This document shows positions 31,600 to 43,640 of a DNA stretch of 64,000 bases, piece by piece. The position numbers and the translations under genes are program-made. The DNA is taken from assembly GCF_047496725.1 (NCBI RefSeq), contig NC_132986.1, positions 3,256,501 through 3,320,500 of the forward strand, written 5' to 3'. The stretch's first letter is position 1, and each line of letters opens with the position of its first letter. The notes under the pieces were generated by a model. The model worked only from the letters and a program-made list of their open reading frames with translations. It was not told the origin of the DNA and made no database searches. This DNA is from Anoplolepis gracilipes. Lineage: Eukaryota; Arthropoda; Insecta; Hymenoptera; Formicidae.

Positions 31600-32367
31600 T
31601 TTCAGAACCAATGACCGAACAACAATTTATAACATATTATAAGCATCTTCCCAGAGGGCACATGTCCCCAAAAGATGACTTAAACATGACTTAAAGACAT
31701 CTCATTGTTTTTTAGATATCTTTAAGATGTCTTTTAGCCTTTCTGTGCTGTATGGGTTAATACGAAGTTGAATCATATTATTAATTTGATTAAAGACCGT
31801 AGCACAGAAACGCTGATAAATGAAGAAGAAAATCTGTTACCGATTTCCCTTTAAAAACTGTCCAAGAATTTAATGAATTTTAAGAAAATCTTGTCACATT
31901 CTTGGAAATACAAAAACTATACATAAGTTCATTATCATATATTTTTCTTTACAAGCTCGAACTATGTGCTCAAATTATAATGATCCATTTATTTCTTTTA
32001 ATAGATTCGCGAAATAAAAATGATAGGAGGATCCGATTTAGGCAAATTTACCAGAGCTACATTGAATTTTTTAATGTCGAATGAGTTGGCGTTGCAGTAT
32101 TCCTGATCTGGCCAAAAAAATACACGGAAATTTCGAGATACTCTAATTTCTCAACTTGTTGTTGGTGAATTAATAGCTTATATTTAATTTTTCTAGTTTT
32201 TAAGTAACTAAATGTTAAACTTTCTTTTGAAATCTATATATCTAATTACACAATTATTTTTTGCAGAAACCATTTCAAAAATAAAGAACGTGCCTAAGAG
32301 TCACGTAGAGATAATAATAAAGAAGTGGTTGCAATATGCTAGTGACCGATTAAAAAATCGAAAATAA
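31165..32367 (+). pseudogene. DUF4806-like gene, multi-exon, broken
   Basis: Exon 31,165-31,287 has clean splice sites (ttttctag / gtaagt) and encodes SIVKVPNVYYKRNQDKES. A second starts at 31,606 (MTEQQFITYYKHLP) and is cut by a MITE at 31,650. DUF4806-like blocks follow: EENLLPIS (about 31,830), a stretch at 31,890-32,160 reading GGSDLGKFTRATLNFLMSNE then LALQYS, a TGA where Trp is expected, and SGQKNTRKF. The last exon, 32,267-32,367, ends IIIKKWLQYASDRLKNRK and TAA. The domain is common in insect, mostly repeat-associated, genes of unknown function. Stops and frame changes make it a pseudogene. Confidence 0.6.
31650..31756. mobile_element. Short MITE inside the DUF4806-like exon
   Basis: Ends cccagagggcacatg and tgtgctgtatggg are imperfect inverted repeats; the inside is built of aagacatct / agatgtctt complements that fold back. 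It interrupts the reading frame that begins at 31,606. No clear TSD. Confidence 0.5.
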
Positions 32368-32369
32368 AT

Positions 32370-34100
32370 TATTTTATAACGGTATGATTTATTGTAATGA
32401 CGATATATTATTTTAATGACGAAACTAATACTATTAATAACATTAAACAAGATTTCTTTTATTTTATTTAGGAACCATCGTCAATGGAAAGAAATTGATT
32501 GTTCGATTTATGGGGTAACATATTACAGATTACAGATCTGCAAGAGACAAGATGTCAGGTGCAATATGGATATATGCATAAGAGTATTATTTTTCTTGCG
32601 TAAAGTACATTATGATATATGATATTGAAGTATATATTTTAAGGCAATAGAGCAAAATATTCTTTTAATATCACAAATTCTACATTATAGTTTTATTTTT
32701 TAAAAAGTATGCTCAGAAGTAACGTTCTTTATAAAAAGAACACATTATATAGATCTTTAAACGTGTATTTTTAGATAGTTATATGATATAGTGATATATA
32801 TAAAATTTTATAAAATACACAAATGCAGAAGTCCATAATAGCCAAAATATTTTAAGATTTATTATAATTGAGAGATTTTTCATAATAGATATATTTAAGT
32901 TTAAATAAAATTCTTGCTTTGTCAGAAATATTTAAATTTATAAAGTAAATTTTTATATGTGTTGATGCATGATAAAGAAGCAAATAAATGCAAGTTTTAG
33001 TTGAAGAAACCTATTGTCTTAAAATATACGTGTATTATAGTTACTTTTTTATTATTATTTCTTAGAAAGAAAGTTAATATATTTATATTTAAAAATAAAT
33101 ATGTAGCATATTAATGCTATGCTTTAGAGAGATAAGATGTTGTCAGATGTGATACGGACATGTAGAGTAATATTTTTCTTGTATAAAGTACATGATATTG
33201 AAGCAAATATTTTAAGACAATAGAGTATATATGTATGTGATAATACACGATAGAATAAAATAATACACGTTTTTGCTGAAGAGAAAAAGAAAAGTTAACA
33301 TATCTTTATTTATTAAAAGTAAATCTAGATGAAAAGATATAAATTTACGTTCATAAAATAATTTTTTTTATATAACATTATGTAAATTCTTTTTAATGTA
33401 AATTTTCTTTATGCTATTTGATAAAAGTAATATATTTTTACAATAAAAATTGAATAATATACAAATCTTTTGTAACCCTATCTGAGAGCAACTTTTAAAC
33501 TTCTAAAAAAAAACAAAATTACGTCTAAAAGAATTCTTTTACAATACCACATAAAAACTGTTTAGATACGCATTGCGAATTCTTATGGAGTACAAAATGA
33601 ATTACTTTTATATCCAATAAAGAGCTCAGGATTGGTGACATAAAAACGAATTCTTTTTGAACTCTTAAGAACGATTTTAGACCAGAAATGGGATAGAAAA
33701 TGAATTCATTTAATAAAGTTGGGAATCTAAAAAGAATTTTTTTTGATTCTTTGTGCTATCTGGGCTATTATTTGCACTTTAGACGATACTGATGTGTTCT
33801 TTTTATAGGATAATATTTTCTTATCTAATAAATTTTTATCTGTTTTTTTCTTAACGATATTACCTATTTAAGAAAAATACATATAAATTTTACTCGATAT
33901 ACATATAATATGTAGTATGTTACGTGTAATATATTTTGAATAAAATTTTTCTCTGAGAGTACGTTTTGGAACACAACCAAAATATATATAATAAAAAAAT
34001 AAAAATAACAAACATTTTTTAAATATTTATGTATTTTGTTATATTTTTTTGCAAAATATATATAACATAATAATATATTTTTATAATAAAAAAAATTGTA
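32370..34100. other. AT-rich region, no feature seen
   Basis: Only short ORFs and scattered simple A/T runs. Around 33,480-33,770 the sequence has aagaattctttt-type motifs in both orientations, but I cannot define an element. Confidence 0.4.
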
Positions 34101-34107
34101 TGTTTAC

Positions 34108-34287
34108 CTGAATCTGTATTTTCATCCTTGAATGAACCAGAAGTACAGAAACGAGATAGTTTTGTTATTGTCCTTTTTTGTGAGGATGCGTTATGTATTT
34201 TATTTATTACGTTAGATAACGTTTCTTCATTTTTAATAGATATATTTGTTGCTTGAATTTCAACATTTCTGGCTTGTTTATACGTAC
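34108..34287 (-). other. Candidate coding exon (60 codons), unknown gene
   Basis: Minus strand, bounded by an acceptor (atttttctag) and a strong donor (ttcag/gtaaac). Encodes QARNVEIQATNISIKNEETL and further KRTITKLSRFCTSGSFKDEN without stops. No neighbouring exon could be assigned. It may belong to a degraded element gene. Confidence 0.3.
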
Positions 34288-34822
34288 CTAGAAAAATGAG
34301 AAATGAGATGAGTAAAATATATATGTATATGCAATTAATATACTTTACATATGTATATGCAATACATATATTATAGATAATATATATCATAATATTTACC
34401 AAAAGGTCCTAAATATTTTTTATAGTGAATAACGTCTCAATCTTTCTTAGGCAGTGTTTTTTTTTTTTTTATTCGATGCTAGGGTTTTTCTATTTTCGTG
34501 GCCATTTGAATTCTGAAGAGTCTAACATTAACCATGAAGCTGGTATTGTTGCAGACCATTCCTCCCATAGTACGACGAAATACATTTCTATAAATTTAAT
34601 ACATCTAAACACACTCTATTTTTTACAAAATATATATATAATATTTATATCCAGAATATTCAGAATATATTTTAGAAATAGTCAATAGCTTTATCTTGTA
34701 TCAAATCCTAGATAGAAATAATTTTTAAATAAGCTCTCTTATAAACATATATATTTTTTTACAATATTTTAATTGTTAAATGAAAACATGCAAAAATCTT
34801 ACGTTATGCTAAACTCAATTAA

Positions 34823-35042
34823 AAATTGAATATACAGGGTGTCCCAAACCTACCGAATCACCTGTTAATGGTGGATTCCTGATGTCATTTGAAGACGAAA
34901 ATCCTAATACCAAAATGTCGAGACTGCAAGTTTTCAAATGGTAAGAGTTTAAAGTTGACCAATTAGTATGACAAAACTTCGTGCGCTCAGGCACGTCATA
35001 TATTAAAAGTGCCATCGCACTAAATTTAATTATGGACATTGA
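34823..35042. repeat. Dispersed repeat starting with tacagggtgtccca
   Basis: Starts at an AT tract with atacagggtgtcccaaacctacc and runs to about 35,040. The same edge motif closes repeats at about 31,129, 31,395 and 36,385. No TSD could be assigned. Confidence 0.4.
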
Positions 35043-36055
35043 AATATTGATAATTTATGTATTTAATTTATTGTTAAGTTATTGTTATATAGTAATTGTA
35101 ATAATTATATAGTAAATATAGTTATATAGTTATTGTTATTAAAATAATTTTATAAATTTATCTTCTTCATGTGCGGTTAATAAATTTAATGTTTAGTTTG
35201 ATTTAAAACTACAGAAGCATTATAAAAATATTTCGTTTACACACAAATATTACATATTAGACAATTTTTTATAAATTTTTTCTGTAATTTAGAATTTTAT
35301 TTATTATGCAAAATATATGTGGAACATATAACCTAGAAAATTATACAATAATAAGATGGACATTTGGCGACAGGAAAGCTTTCACACGAATTTACGTATA
35401 TATTGGCACATTTATATATTTTGCATATATGAAAAGTGCTTCCATGTTCTGTTATATGCATAAATTCACTGTGTTAGATATTCATTCTGACAACGAGTGT
35501 ACATACATGATGTTGTTCGCCAATATATAAATATAGTGATTATTAAATAATACAGATTATGTGATTATATGAATGTTTACCTTTTATTATTTTTGCTTAA
35601 ATAAACAATAACACAAGGGAGAAACAATGATTATAGCAATGTGGACGTGGATCACGTGGACACTTCAATGCAAGTGACTAACATAAACTGAACGAACTGA
35701 ATACATACTCCTATACATCATATATATACCGTGATTGTGAATGGCTGAAATAAAAACATTAACTAAGAAAAAAGTAGCGCGTATATTTAATATGAAATTT
35801 TGTTATTAATTAATTTTCCTTTTAAATAAATAATAGAAATTAAAAATAGTAATAAAATAGTGTCGTTTTTTTATTAAAACAAAATAAATAAATAAATTTA
35901 TATAAGTAATAAAATAAAATTAATATATAAGTAATTTTTATTATGCATATTATATATGTTTTTTACCGCGGGAGGGGGAGAGGGAGGGGAAGGGGAGGGG
36001 AGAGGGAGAGGGAGAGAGAGAAAGAGAGAGAGTATTAGGGTAAGATAATGGAAAA
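35043..36055. other. AT-rich region with a short GA-rich tract
   Basis: No gene seen. Purine tract (ggga)n/(ga)n at about 35,968-36,030. Confidence 0.45.
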
Positions 36056-36059
36056 ATGA

Positions 36060-36390
36060 ATATTTTACGAGATATCTTGTATTTTATGTCAAAATATTGC
36101 AAGTTTGAAGCCTTATAACTCGAAAAGTACGCAATGAAAAAACATTTGATTATAGTATTTTGGAAAGCTCTCGAGATAAGCTACAAGAATATGCAAAAAT
36201 ATATAGGGCATTCTATTTAAGAAATTTAAAATGACCTTCACGTGACTTTCATGTGACTCTTCAAGGTCAGACCAATGGTACCATCTTATGACCTCCACGA
36301 AACCAAACAACTTTTGCCTGAAACATTTCTTTCTATCTTCCTTTATTTTTTAGATATTTAGGTGTCTCAATATAAATGCCCCACCCTGTA
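36060..36390 (+). repeat. Dispersed repeat R1 (inverted relative to 46,975-47,260)
   Basis: Shares blocks such as tatgtcaaaatattgcaag, gccttataactcgaaaag and a gaccttg/caaggtc segment with the reverse complement of 46,975-47,260, and ends in caccctgtatat. Non-coding and diverged. Confidence 0.55.
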
Positions 36391-36397
36391 TATATAC

Positions 36398-38990
36398 ATA
36401 TATATATAGTAGTAGTAGTAGGTTTATTCCGGACTCCCCTAAGGGTTGCCGGGGTGTTTTCAGGGGGACCACCAAACCCCTCACAAACTCCTCATCACCT
36501 CTCAAAAATACAACATTAAACTATTATCACTATACAATATTTACAAAATATACACATAATGCCTCCTTATAAACCCACTCACCTCTTTGCCCCATTTTCC
36601 TCCTCCGCGAACCTGGCCATTTTGCGACCCTTACATGCTGATTCCCTCTCTCTCTCTCACGACCCACCCTCTCTCCCCTACTCCACCTCCCTCTTTCCCG
36701 TTCCTCTCGCTCCCCTTTCTCTCCTCTCTCTCCTCTTCCCCATCTCTCTCTCTGTTTCCCCGTCTCTCCTCTCCCTTTGCTCGTTTCCTCTTCTCTCTTC
36801 TAGTTTCCCCCCTCCTATCTTTCCTCCACGCAAAGGTATTCACCTGTCCTCCCTCTAACCCTCTTCTCATCCTTTTCCCTCACTCATCTTCTTTTTCTCT
36901 CCTCCCACCCCTCTCCTACTCATTCTCTTCTTCTCTCCTCTTACTTCTCATCTTTCTCTCCTCTCCATCTTCTGCCTCCCATCTCTTTTCTTCTTCTAAC
37001 CACTTCTTCCCATCCACTCTCAGTTCCCTGCTTGTTGTTATCACTTTCCTGCCTCTCTTTCTTCTTGCTCCCCCCCCGATTCTCCATCTCATCTTCCTCT
37101 CCTCCAGTGTCAGATCCACTCCCACTCCCCAGTTCCCTCTGATCTCTCCTTCTTTTTCTAATACCTCTTCCCCGTCCTCTATCTTCTCCATTTCCGTTAA
37201 AACCATCCATGTTCCGTCCTCCCTTCTTCTTTCTTCTATCCATTTCATTCTCAACTTCCTGCCTAATTTCCTCCTAATGATCCCTTCCACCATATATCTC
37301 CTCTCCTCCTGATCTGCCCCTTCTATTCCTCTCCATATCACATTTCTCTCTCTCTCTTCTTTCTTTTCTCCTCTTCCTCTCTTTCAGTTCTCTCTCTTCT
37401 CTCCATATCCCTGCGTTCTTTCTCCTTTCTTACTCTTTTCGTTCTTCCTTCCATCTTCTTCTAGACACTCTCCCACTTTTCCTTCCTCTCTCTTTCCTCC
37501 TTTTCCTTCTCTTCCATCCACTTTTTTTCTTCATCCTCTTCTACCATCCTCCACCATGCCTTATCCTCTCTGTCCTCTTCTCCTCTGCTCTCTCCTCTCC
37601 CTCTCTATTCCCTCATTTTCCCACCTTCTCCTTATCTCTTTCTCTCTCGGCCCTCTCTCCTCTCCCTTCCTTCCTCTTTTTTCTTCCCCTTGCCATTCTG
37701 CCGCTCTTCTTTCCTTTTCTTCCTCTTTCACCTTTTCTCTCCTCTCACACTCCACCTTTCCTTCTCCGCTCTCCCTCCTCACCTCTAACTCTCCGCCGAT
37801 CTTCTTCCCCGCCACCTCCTCTCTTTCATTCACTTCCTGCCCCTCATCTCTTCTTCCTCCTTGTCCTCATCCCCCTTCACTTTGACCCACTCTTCTTCTC
37901 CTCTTCCTTCTTCCTTCCCCCCTCTCTTCTCTTTCCCTTGCCATTCCATCTCCCTTTCTTCTTTTCTTTCCTTTGTTGCCCCTTCTCTCTTCCCTTCTTC
38001 CGTTTCTTCTTATTCCCTCTTCTTACCATCCTCCCGTTCCCTCTCCTTCTTTTTCTATTCCTTCAACTCCTCGTATATCCCCTTCACCACTGTCAGCAAC
38101 TCCACCATACCCTCCTTCATCTCCTTGATTTCGCTACCTATCTTCCTCATCTCTGTCCACTGCCCTTTCCTCTTCGAACCCATTTTCTTCACCCACTCAC
38201 TCTCTTCCTCTCCTTCTATCCTGTCTTCCACCTTCACACTTCTCACTTATTTCCTTCTCCTTCTTTCTCTCTGTCTTCGCACTCCACCGTCTACTTCACT
38301 TTCTATTCCTGTCCACCTTCACACTTCTCACTTATTACCTTCTCCTTCCTTCTCTCTGTCCTCGCACTCCACCGTCTACTTCACTTTCTATTCCTATCTC
38401 TCCTCTAACCTCTCAGCCACGTGCTTTCGTCCGCTCAGTCGTCTTAATCCTGATCGATAACCCTTCTCGTTGCCTTTCTCGATATCGATATATCATTTCG
38501 TTCTCCGCTACGCTCTCTCGCCGTCTCCTGCCGCCATCTGCCGTCTGCCGTCGATACTCTGCTTCCTCTCTCTCTATTGCATCTCTTCTCGTTCTCTCCT
38601 TACCGACCCGTTTCCGTCTCTTCTCCCCCCTCCTCCTCGTTCCCTGCTTCCTCTCATTCTCCTCAAATCTCATTTATTCCCCTTTTTTCTTTTTATCCTT
38701 TCTTCTCGTTACTCCTCTCCTGATTCCTCTCCAGATAAACTCCTTGCTATCTTCCCTCTTCCTTCTTTACTCCCTCACTTCTTTGTCGTTCTCTTGCCAT
38801 CCATGACACTTCCACGTCATCCTTCTCGTCCTCTCGACTTCTTTTCCTCGTATTTCTTCACTCTGTTTGCCCTTCACCTCCACTCCACTTTCTCCCACAT
38901 CCGTGTCCTTCTTCTTATCCTTTAACTCATCCCTTTCACTCTAAACCCTTTCTATCCACTCACAACTCCTATCTTTTACCGGACTCTCAA
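36398..38990 (-). mobile_element. Degraded non-LTR retrotransposon remnant (ORF1-like)
   Basis: The plus strand is about 2.3 kb of pyrimidine-rich sequence; the minus strand therefore encodes Glu/Lys/Arg-rich protein in several broken frames. The clearest blocks are 38,055-38,246 (coiled coil EIKEMKEGMVELLTVVKGI) and 36,916-37,341 (NWGVGVDLTLEERKMRWRI), which resemble the charged ORF1 of arthropod LINEs. The minus-strand 3' end (36,600 down to 36,398) has a 3'-UTR-like sequence ending in (cta)n. No reverse transcriptase or endonuclease motif is visible. Other frames over this tract are composition artefacts. Confidence 0.5.
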
Positions 38991-39029
38991 TTCGCACGTG
39001 CAATCGCTCCCATCTCGTGCCATCTTATC

Positions 39030-39110
39030 CCCTCCTACATATATATATATATATATTTATATAAATATATATATGTGCATATGTATATATATATATATAT
39101 ATATATTAAT
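39030..39110. repeat. AT microsatellite
   Basis: (AT)n with short interruptions. Confidence 0.9.
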
Positions 39111-41990
39111 TAAATCTCGAAAAAAATAACAATGCAGTCTTTTGCTTATCTTTATATCTTTATATGTATTTTTTAATAGTAGTTAGTGGCAGAGGCGGTT
39201 TTTCGTGAGCTGGCGGATATTTTATACCAGCTACATTTGGATGTGCGTTCTGGTTATTAAAATAAAATCCAGAGATGATCTATTTGTGTGCTGGTTATTT
39301 AAAAAATTATTTCATAACAGATGCAATTTGCACGTACGCTGCTAAGTATTTATCTTGTCAAAACGTTATCTATTATATCAATTAATTTATAGTGGTACAA
39401 TTAAATGAAGATAAACAAAAGACTGCATTTGCTTTTTCAAAGATTTTATTTTTTTCAAGAATATTTTAATAATAATTTTAATATTTTTATAATAATATTA
39501 TACAAAATACTAAAACATTTTTTTTTCTTTGCAGGCGACAGTTATTGAAGCAGATAAGAAGTCAAGAGATTTTAAATGCCTTCAAAAGCATTAAAGATAT
39601 TAGCGATGAATCCATCGATTTTAAGACATCGATAGAATAATTTCTCGATTCGATGGATTCGAAACCTAATATCAAAATAATGCAGTGCCAAAAATCTTCT
39701 AATACGGGTATGTATAATATTGAGCAAGATGTCCAACTTTGCGAAGATAATAAAGATTTTGTTATCGAAAATGGTCCTCTAAATACAAATCGTATTCAGA
39801 AAAGCACATCTGAAGGCTGTCGCATTGTGGACATTGCTCAAAATATCGATAAAAAATCCATTTCAAAATCAGTGGAATCATTGCCTAATGTAACAGATTT
39901 AGAAATTGGTAAAATAGTAGAATATTATACAAATAATAAAGAAAATAAAGATACGTACAGCGACAGTGTCGATCTTAGCGAAGATAACTATTTTGTTATC
40001 GATAATGGCCTTTTGGATACAAATAGCAAGAAAACTTGCCTGAAGGCCGTTGCATTGTCGACTTTTCCTTTATGTGGAATGAAACCCACAGAATATTTGA
40101 TAATCATGCGCGAGGAATAGAGTGCCAATTTAAAGATTGGAAGCTCGTAAATTTTCGTCGCCATGGGTTAAAGACACAGTTCTTTTTCAAATGCCACATG
40201 TGTAATTATCAAACTAACATCTGGTCAGAACCCACAGAACCAGAAATATTGGACATTAATGCGGCTACTGTAGCAGGAACTGTTACAATGGGAATTGATT
40301 ATGCCCAGCTCGAAGAGCTATGTACAGTCATGAATGTTCCTTGCATGTCCGAACCATCTTATATCAAATACAGAGAGAATTTAGTCGATGATTTAAAAAA
40401 AAACAGCCTTGGATAACATGAAAATGGCTGGCGAAGTTGAAAAACAACTCGCTCTTGAGAGAAACGATACTATAAACGGTATTCCGTATATACCTGTTGT
40501 AGCAGATGGTAGTTGGATGAAGAGATCGTATGGTAACGCTTATAACTCTCTTTCTGGTGTTGGAGCTATAGTTGGTTACCATACGAAAAAGATTCTCTTT
40601 GTTGGTGTTCGCAATAAATTTTGCGCAATATGTGATATGGCAGAACGAAAAGGTGTCAAACCTAGAGCTCACAAGTGCTACAAAAATTTTGATTGCAACA
40701 CAAGCTCCACAAAGATGGAAAGCGATGCAATCGCGGAAGGTTTTAAATGTAGCCTCGAAATGCATGGTCTAATTTATAAAACCGTTATTGCCGATGGTGA
40801 CAGTAGCGTATATCAGACCATTCTTGATAACAGACCATATCGTGAGCAAATGGTGACGGTAAAAAAATAGAATGCACCAATCATTTGCTTCGTAATTTGT
40901 GCAAAAAGCTGAAAGCTGTGGCAGAGACGACTCAGCTAAAAACGCAAAGACAACGTGGCTTTGTACAATTACGAAATGTAGTGAAAACTAAACATTTTAA
41001 ATATTCGAAAAAAGATAGAAAAGGCAGCCGAGCTACGAAGAGAAGAGGAACGAACACCTCAACATTATAAGGCTATGGAATTGCAAAAAGATATATTGAA
41101 CATTCCTAGCCATGTTTTTGGCGAACATAAGCGATGCGAAGCACACGGTCGTATATGTAAAGAGAATGGAAATGAAACAAAAAAAAATTATGTGCCATCT
41201 CTGAAATTATACGGTCTATATCAAAAAATAGAAAGTGCTATCACATATATAAGTGGTTATTCCGACAGCTTGTTGCTACATTTCACCAATAATCCTGCAG
41301 AATCATTCAATTCGATAATCTGCAAAGAAATTGGTGGAAAGCGCATTAATTTCGGCAAACGAGGATCTTATGATGCTAGAGTTGCGGGAGCAGTTGTACA
41401 ATATAATACATAACAAGTTCTTACACAATTGCATGAAAACATGCGTAAGGTTGTTTCATCTGTTGGCGAGAGTCTTGAACGACAAATAAAAGTTGCAAAA
41501 ACCAGAGAATTTCGAAAAGAATAAGGAAGGCAAAAAATATTCAAAGGAGAGCCAGGAACAGATCATCATTATGGTCCGCAATCGCAAAAACCGGATCTTC
41601 CATTTGGTATATTTGAACAACTTCGGCAAAACCATTTAGAAAAATTATTCAAAATGCGAAAAACTGGCAACAAATCGAATTCGAAACAAGAAACCAAAGT
41701 AAATCAGAATTATGGTTATCACTAAAACGAGAAATGTTGACGGCATCCAATTTTGGAACCGTATATTGCATGAGACTTACAACATCTTGCACATCAACGG
41801 TAAAAGCCATTTTATTTCTTTTATTCAGTGATAATGCAGCTATAAAATATAGTCGTGACAATGGCCGCATTCAGCGCACAAAACAGTTGTGACATCGCTC
41901 TATTTTTCAGCGTTTAATTTCGCTGAATGTTTTGTTGAGTGAGCGCTCAATACTACATCTGATAGGACATATAAAAGTTTAGTGACAGAT

Positions 41991-43390
41991 ATGCATGAAA
42001 ATATATTTTTACAATTTGTGGCTGATGATGGGCTAAATATGAATATTGTACGACATATTGTCGATAATCTCATCCAACCTAATGATGAGAATTGCATACG
42101 CCCTAGACAACATCGAGCTGCAAAAGCGCGAAATGCAGAATATTTTGAATTGACGGTTCCGACATACACAGACGATCAATTCAAGGAGCATTTTCGAATG
42201 ACTCGATTAACTTTTGAGGTATATACAAAATTCTTAATAAATTTATAATTTACTGTGAAATATATACATATGTAATTTTATATGAAAAAAAATTCATCAT
42301 TAACAGATATTTATCTGTAACAGGTATTGTTGAATGTAGTTGGAAATCATATGCAAGGCGATAAGTCAAATGCCAATATCTCCATGGATAAAAAAATATT
42401 ATTTACTATCTGGTTACTAAGTAAGCCAGAGTCTTTCCTGGCAGTTGGAGATTGGTTTGATATACCAACAAGCACAGGACATGGTATATTCAAATCAATA
42501 ATATGTGCTTTGGCAGAATTAATGCCACAATATGTTCAATGGCCAGACGCTGCACGTCAAGCTATTTCATCGCAGGTGAGAATTTCAATGTGTGTTTTAT
42601 AAGTTTAATTTTTTTACGTATTCTATAATCTTTATATACATATTACAGGTTTTTGCAGAACGTTCACGCGGCATTCAAAATGTTGTGGGAGCAATTGATG
42701 GCTGCCATATACCAATAAAGCAGCCAATTCAAAATGCAAATGATTATTTTAATAGAAAACAATTTCATTCCATAATATTACAAGGTAAGGTATTATTTGA
42801 AAATTTTGTGCAATCCACTAAAAGACATCATTAAATTGAAAATAAAATTTCTTCCAGGGGTTTGTAATCATTCTGCGCGATTCATAGATGTGTTCATAGG
42901 TATGCCAGGGCGCATGCACGATGCACGTGTGTTTAGAAACAGTAGACTTTTTCAAATGTTGTCAGATCAAGAGAATCCACTTCTTCGAGAAGAATATTTA
43001 ATCGGAGACTGCGCATATCCATTAATGTTAAATTTAATGACTCTATTTCGAGATAATGGACATCTTCCTGTAGCTCATGTTCGTTACAACAACAGACTCA
43101 GTTCCATTCGCTCAATCATCGAACGAGCATTTGGACTATTAAAAGTCAAATTTAGACGCCTGAAATATTTAGACATTTCCAATGCAGAATTTGGAAATAT
43201 GATAATAGCAGCTACATGTATGCTACATAACTTTATTATTGACAATGGAGAAATAGAAGACTACAATGAAAAATTAATTGACAATGATGATGCTTCTGCA
43301 ATTGAAGTTAATGAGCAAAATGCAGTTCAGAACAGAACTCAAATGCAGCAAGCAATAGAAAGAAGGAATGCCATTGTAAATAATTTGTAA
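41991..43390 (+). CDS. HARBI1-like DDE nuclease (PIF/Harbinger transposase), four exons
   Basis: Exons 41,991-42,218, 42,324-42,575, 42,649-42,784 and 42,858-43,390, all with gt/ag boundaries and preserved frame, give about 382 codons, the family's usual length. Catalytic blocks: VVGAIDGCHIPI (first Asp), YLIGDCAYP (second) and RSIIERAFGLLKVKF (Glu), plus MPGRMHDARVF. No stop or frameshift is visible, so this copy may still encode a protein. The start ATG was chosen as the first in frame after the 5' region; GTG-initiated extension is unlikely. Partner: the minus-strand Myb-like gene. Confidence 0.88.
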
Positions 43391-43504
43391 ACAAATAATT
43401 TCTACATAAATTGTTTATTTTTATTAAATATAAAATCTTATTTTCTAATAAATATTTCTTAAATTAATTCAAATTTTTTAACATTAATTATATTAGTCAA
43501 TATA

Positions 43505-43507
43505 AGT

Positions 43508-43550
<43 letters not shown>

Positions 43551-43552
43551 TT
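43505..43552. repeat. AT microsatellite
   Basis: (AT)n inside the Harbinger element, between the two genes' 3' ends. Confidence 0.9.
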
Positions 43553-43640
43553 TTATCTTTGTACGTTTGCGGTACATATCACAGCTTTTCTATTGCGCAG
43601 TGAGTTTAATAAAAAAAAAAATGTTTTAAACATTATTTTG

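Noticed and set aside
33480..33770. A MITE bounded by ccctatctgagagc and gtgctatctgggc
   Set aside because: The proposed ends do not match as inverted repeats well enough and no target duplication is visible.
36559..38925. Ser/Leu/Pro-rich plus-strand ORFs up to 241 codons
   Set aside because: They arise from polypyrimidine composition; the recognisable protein similarity is on the minus strand.
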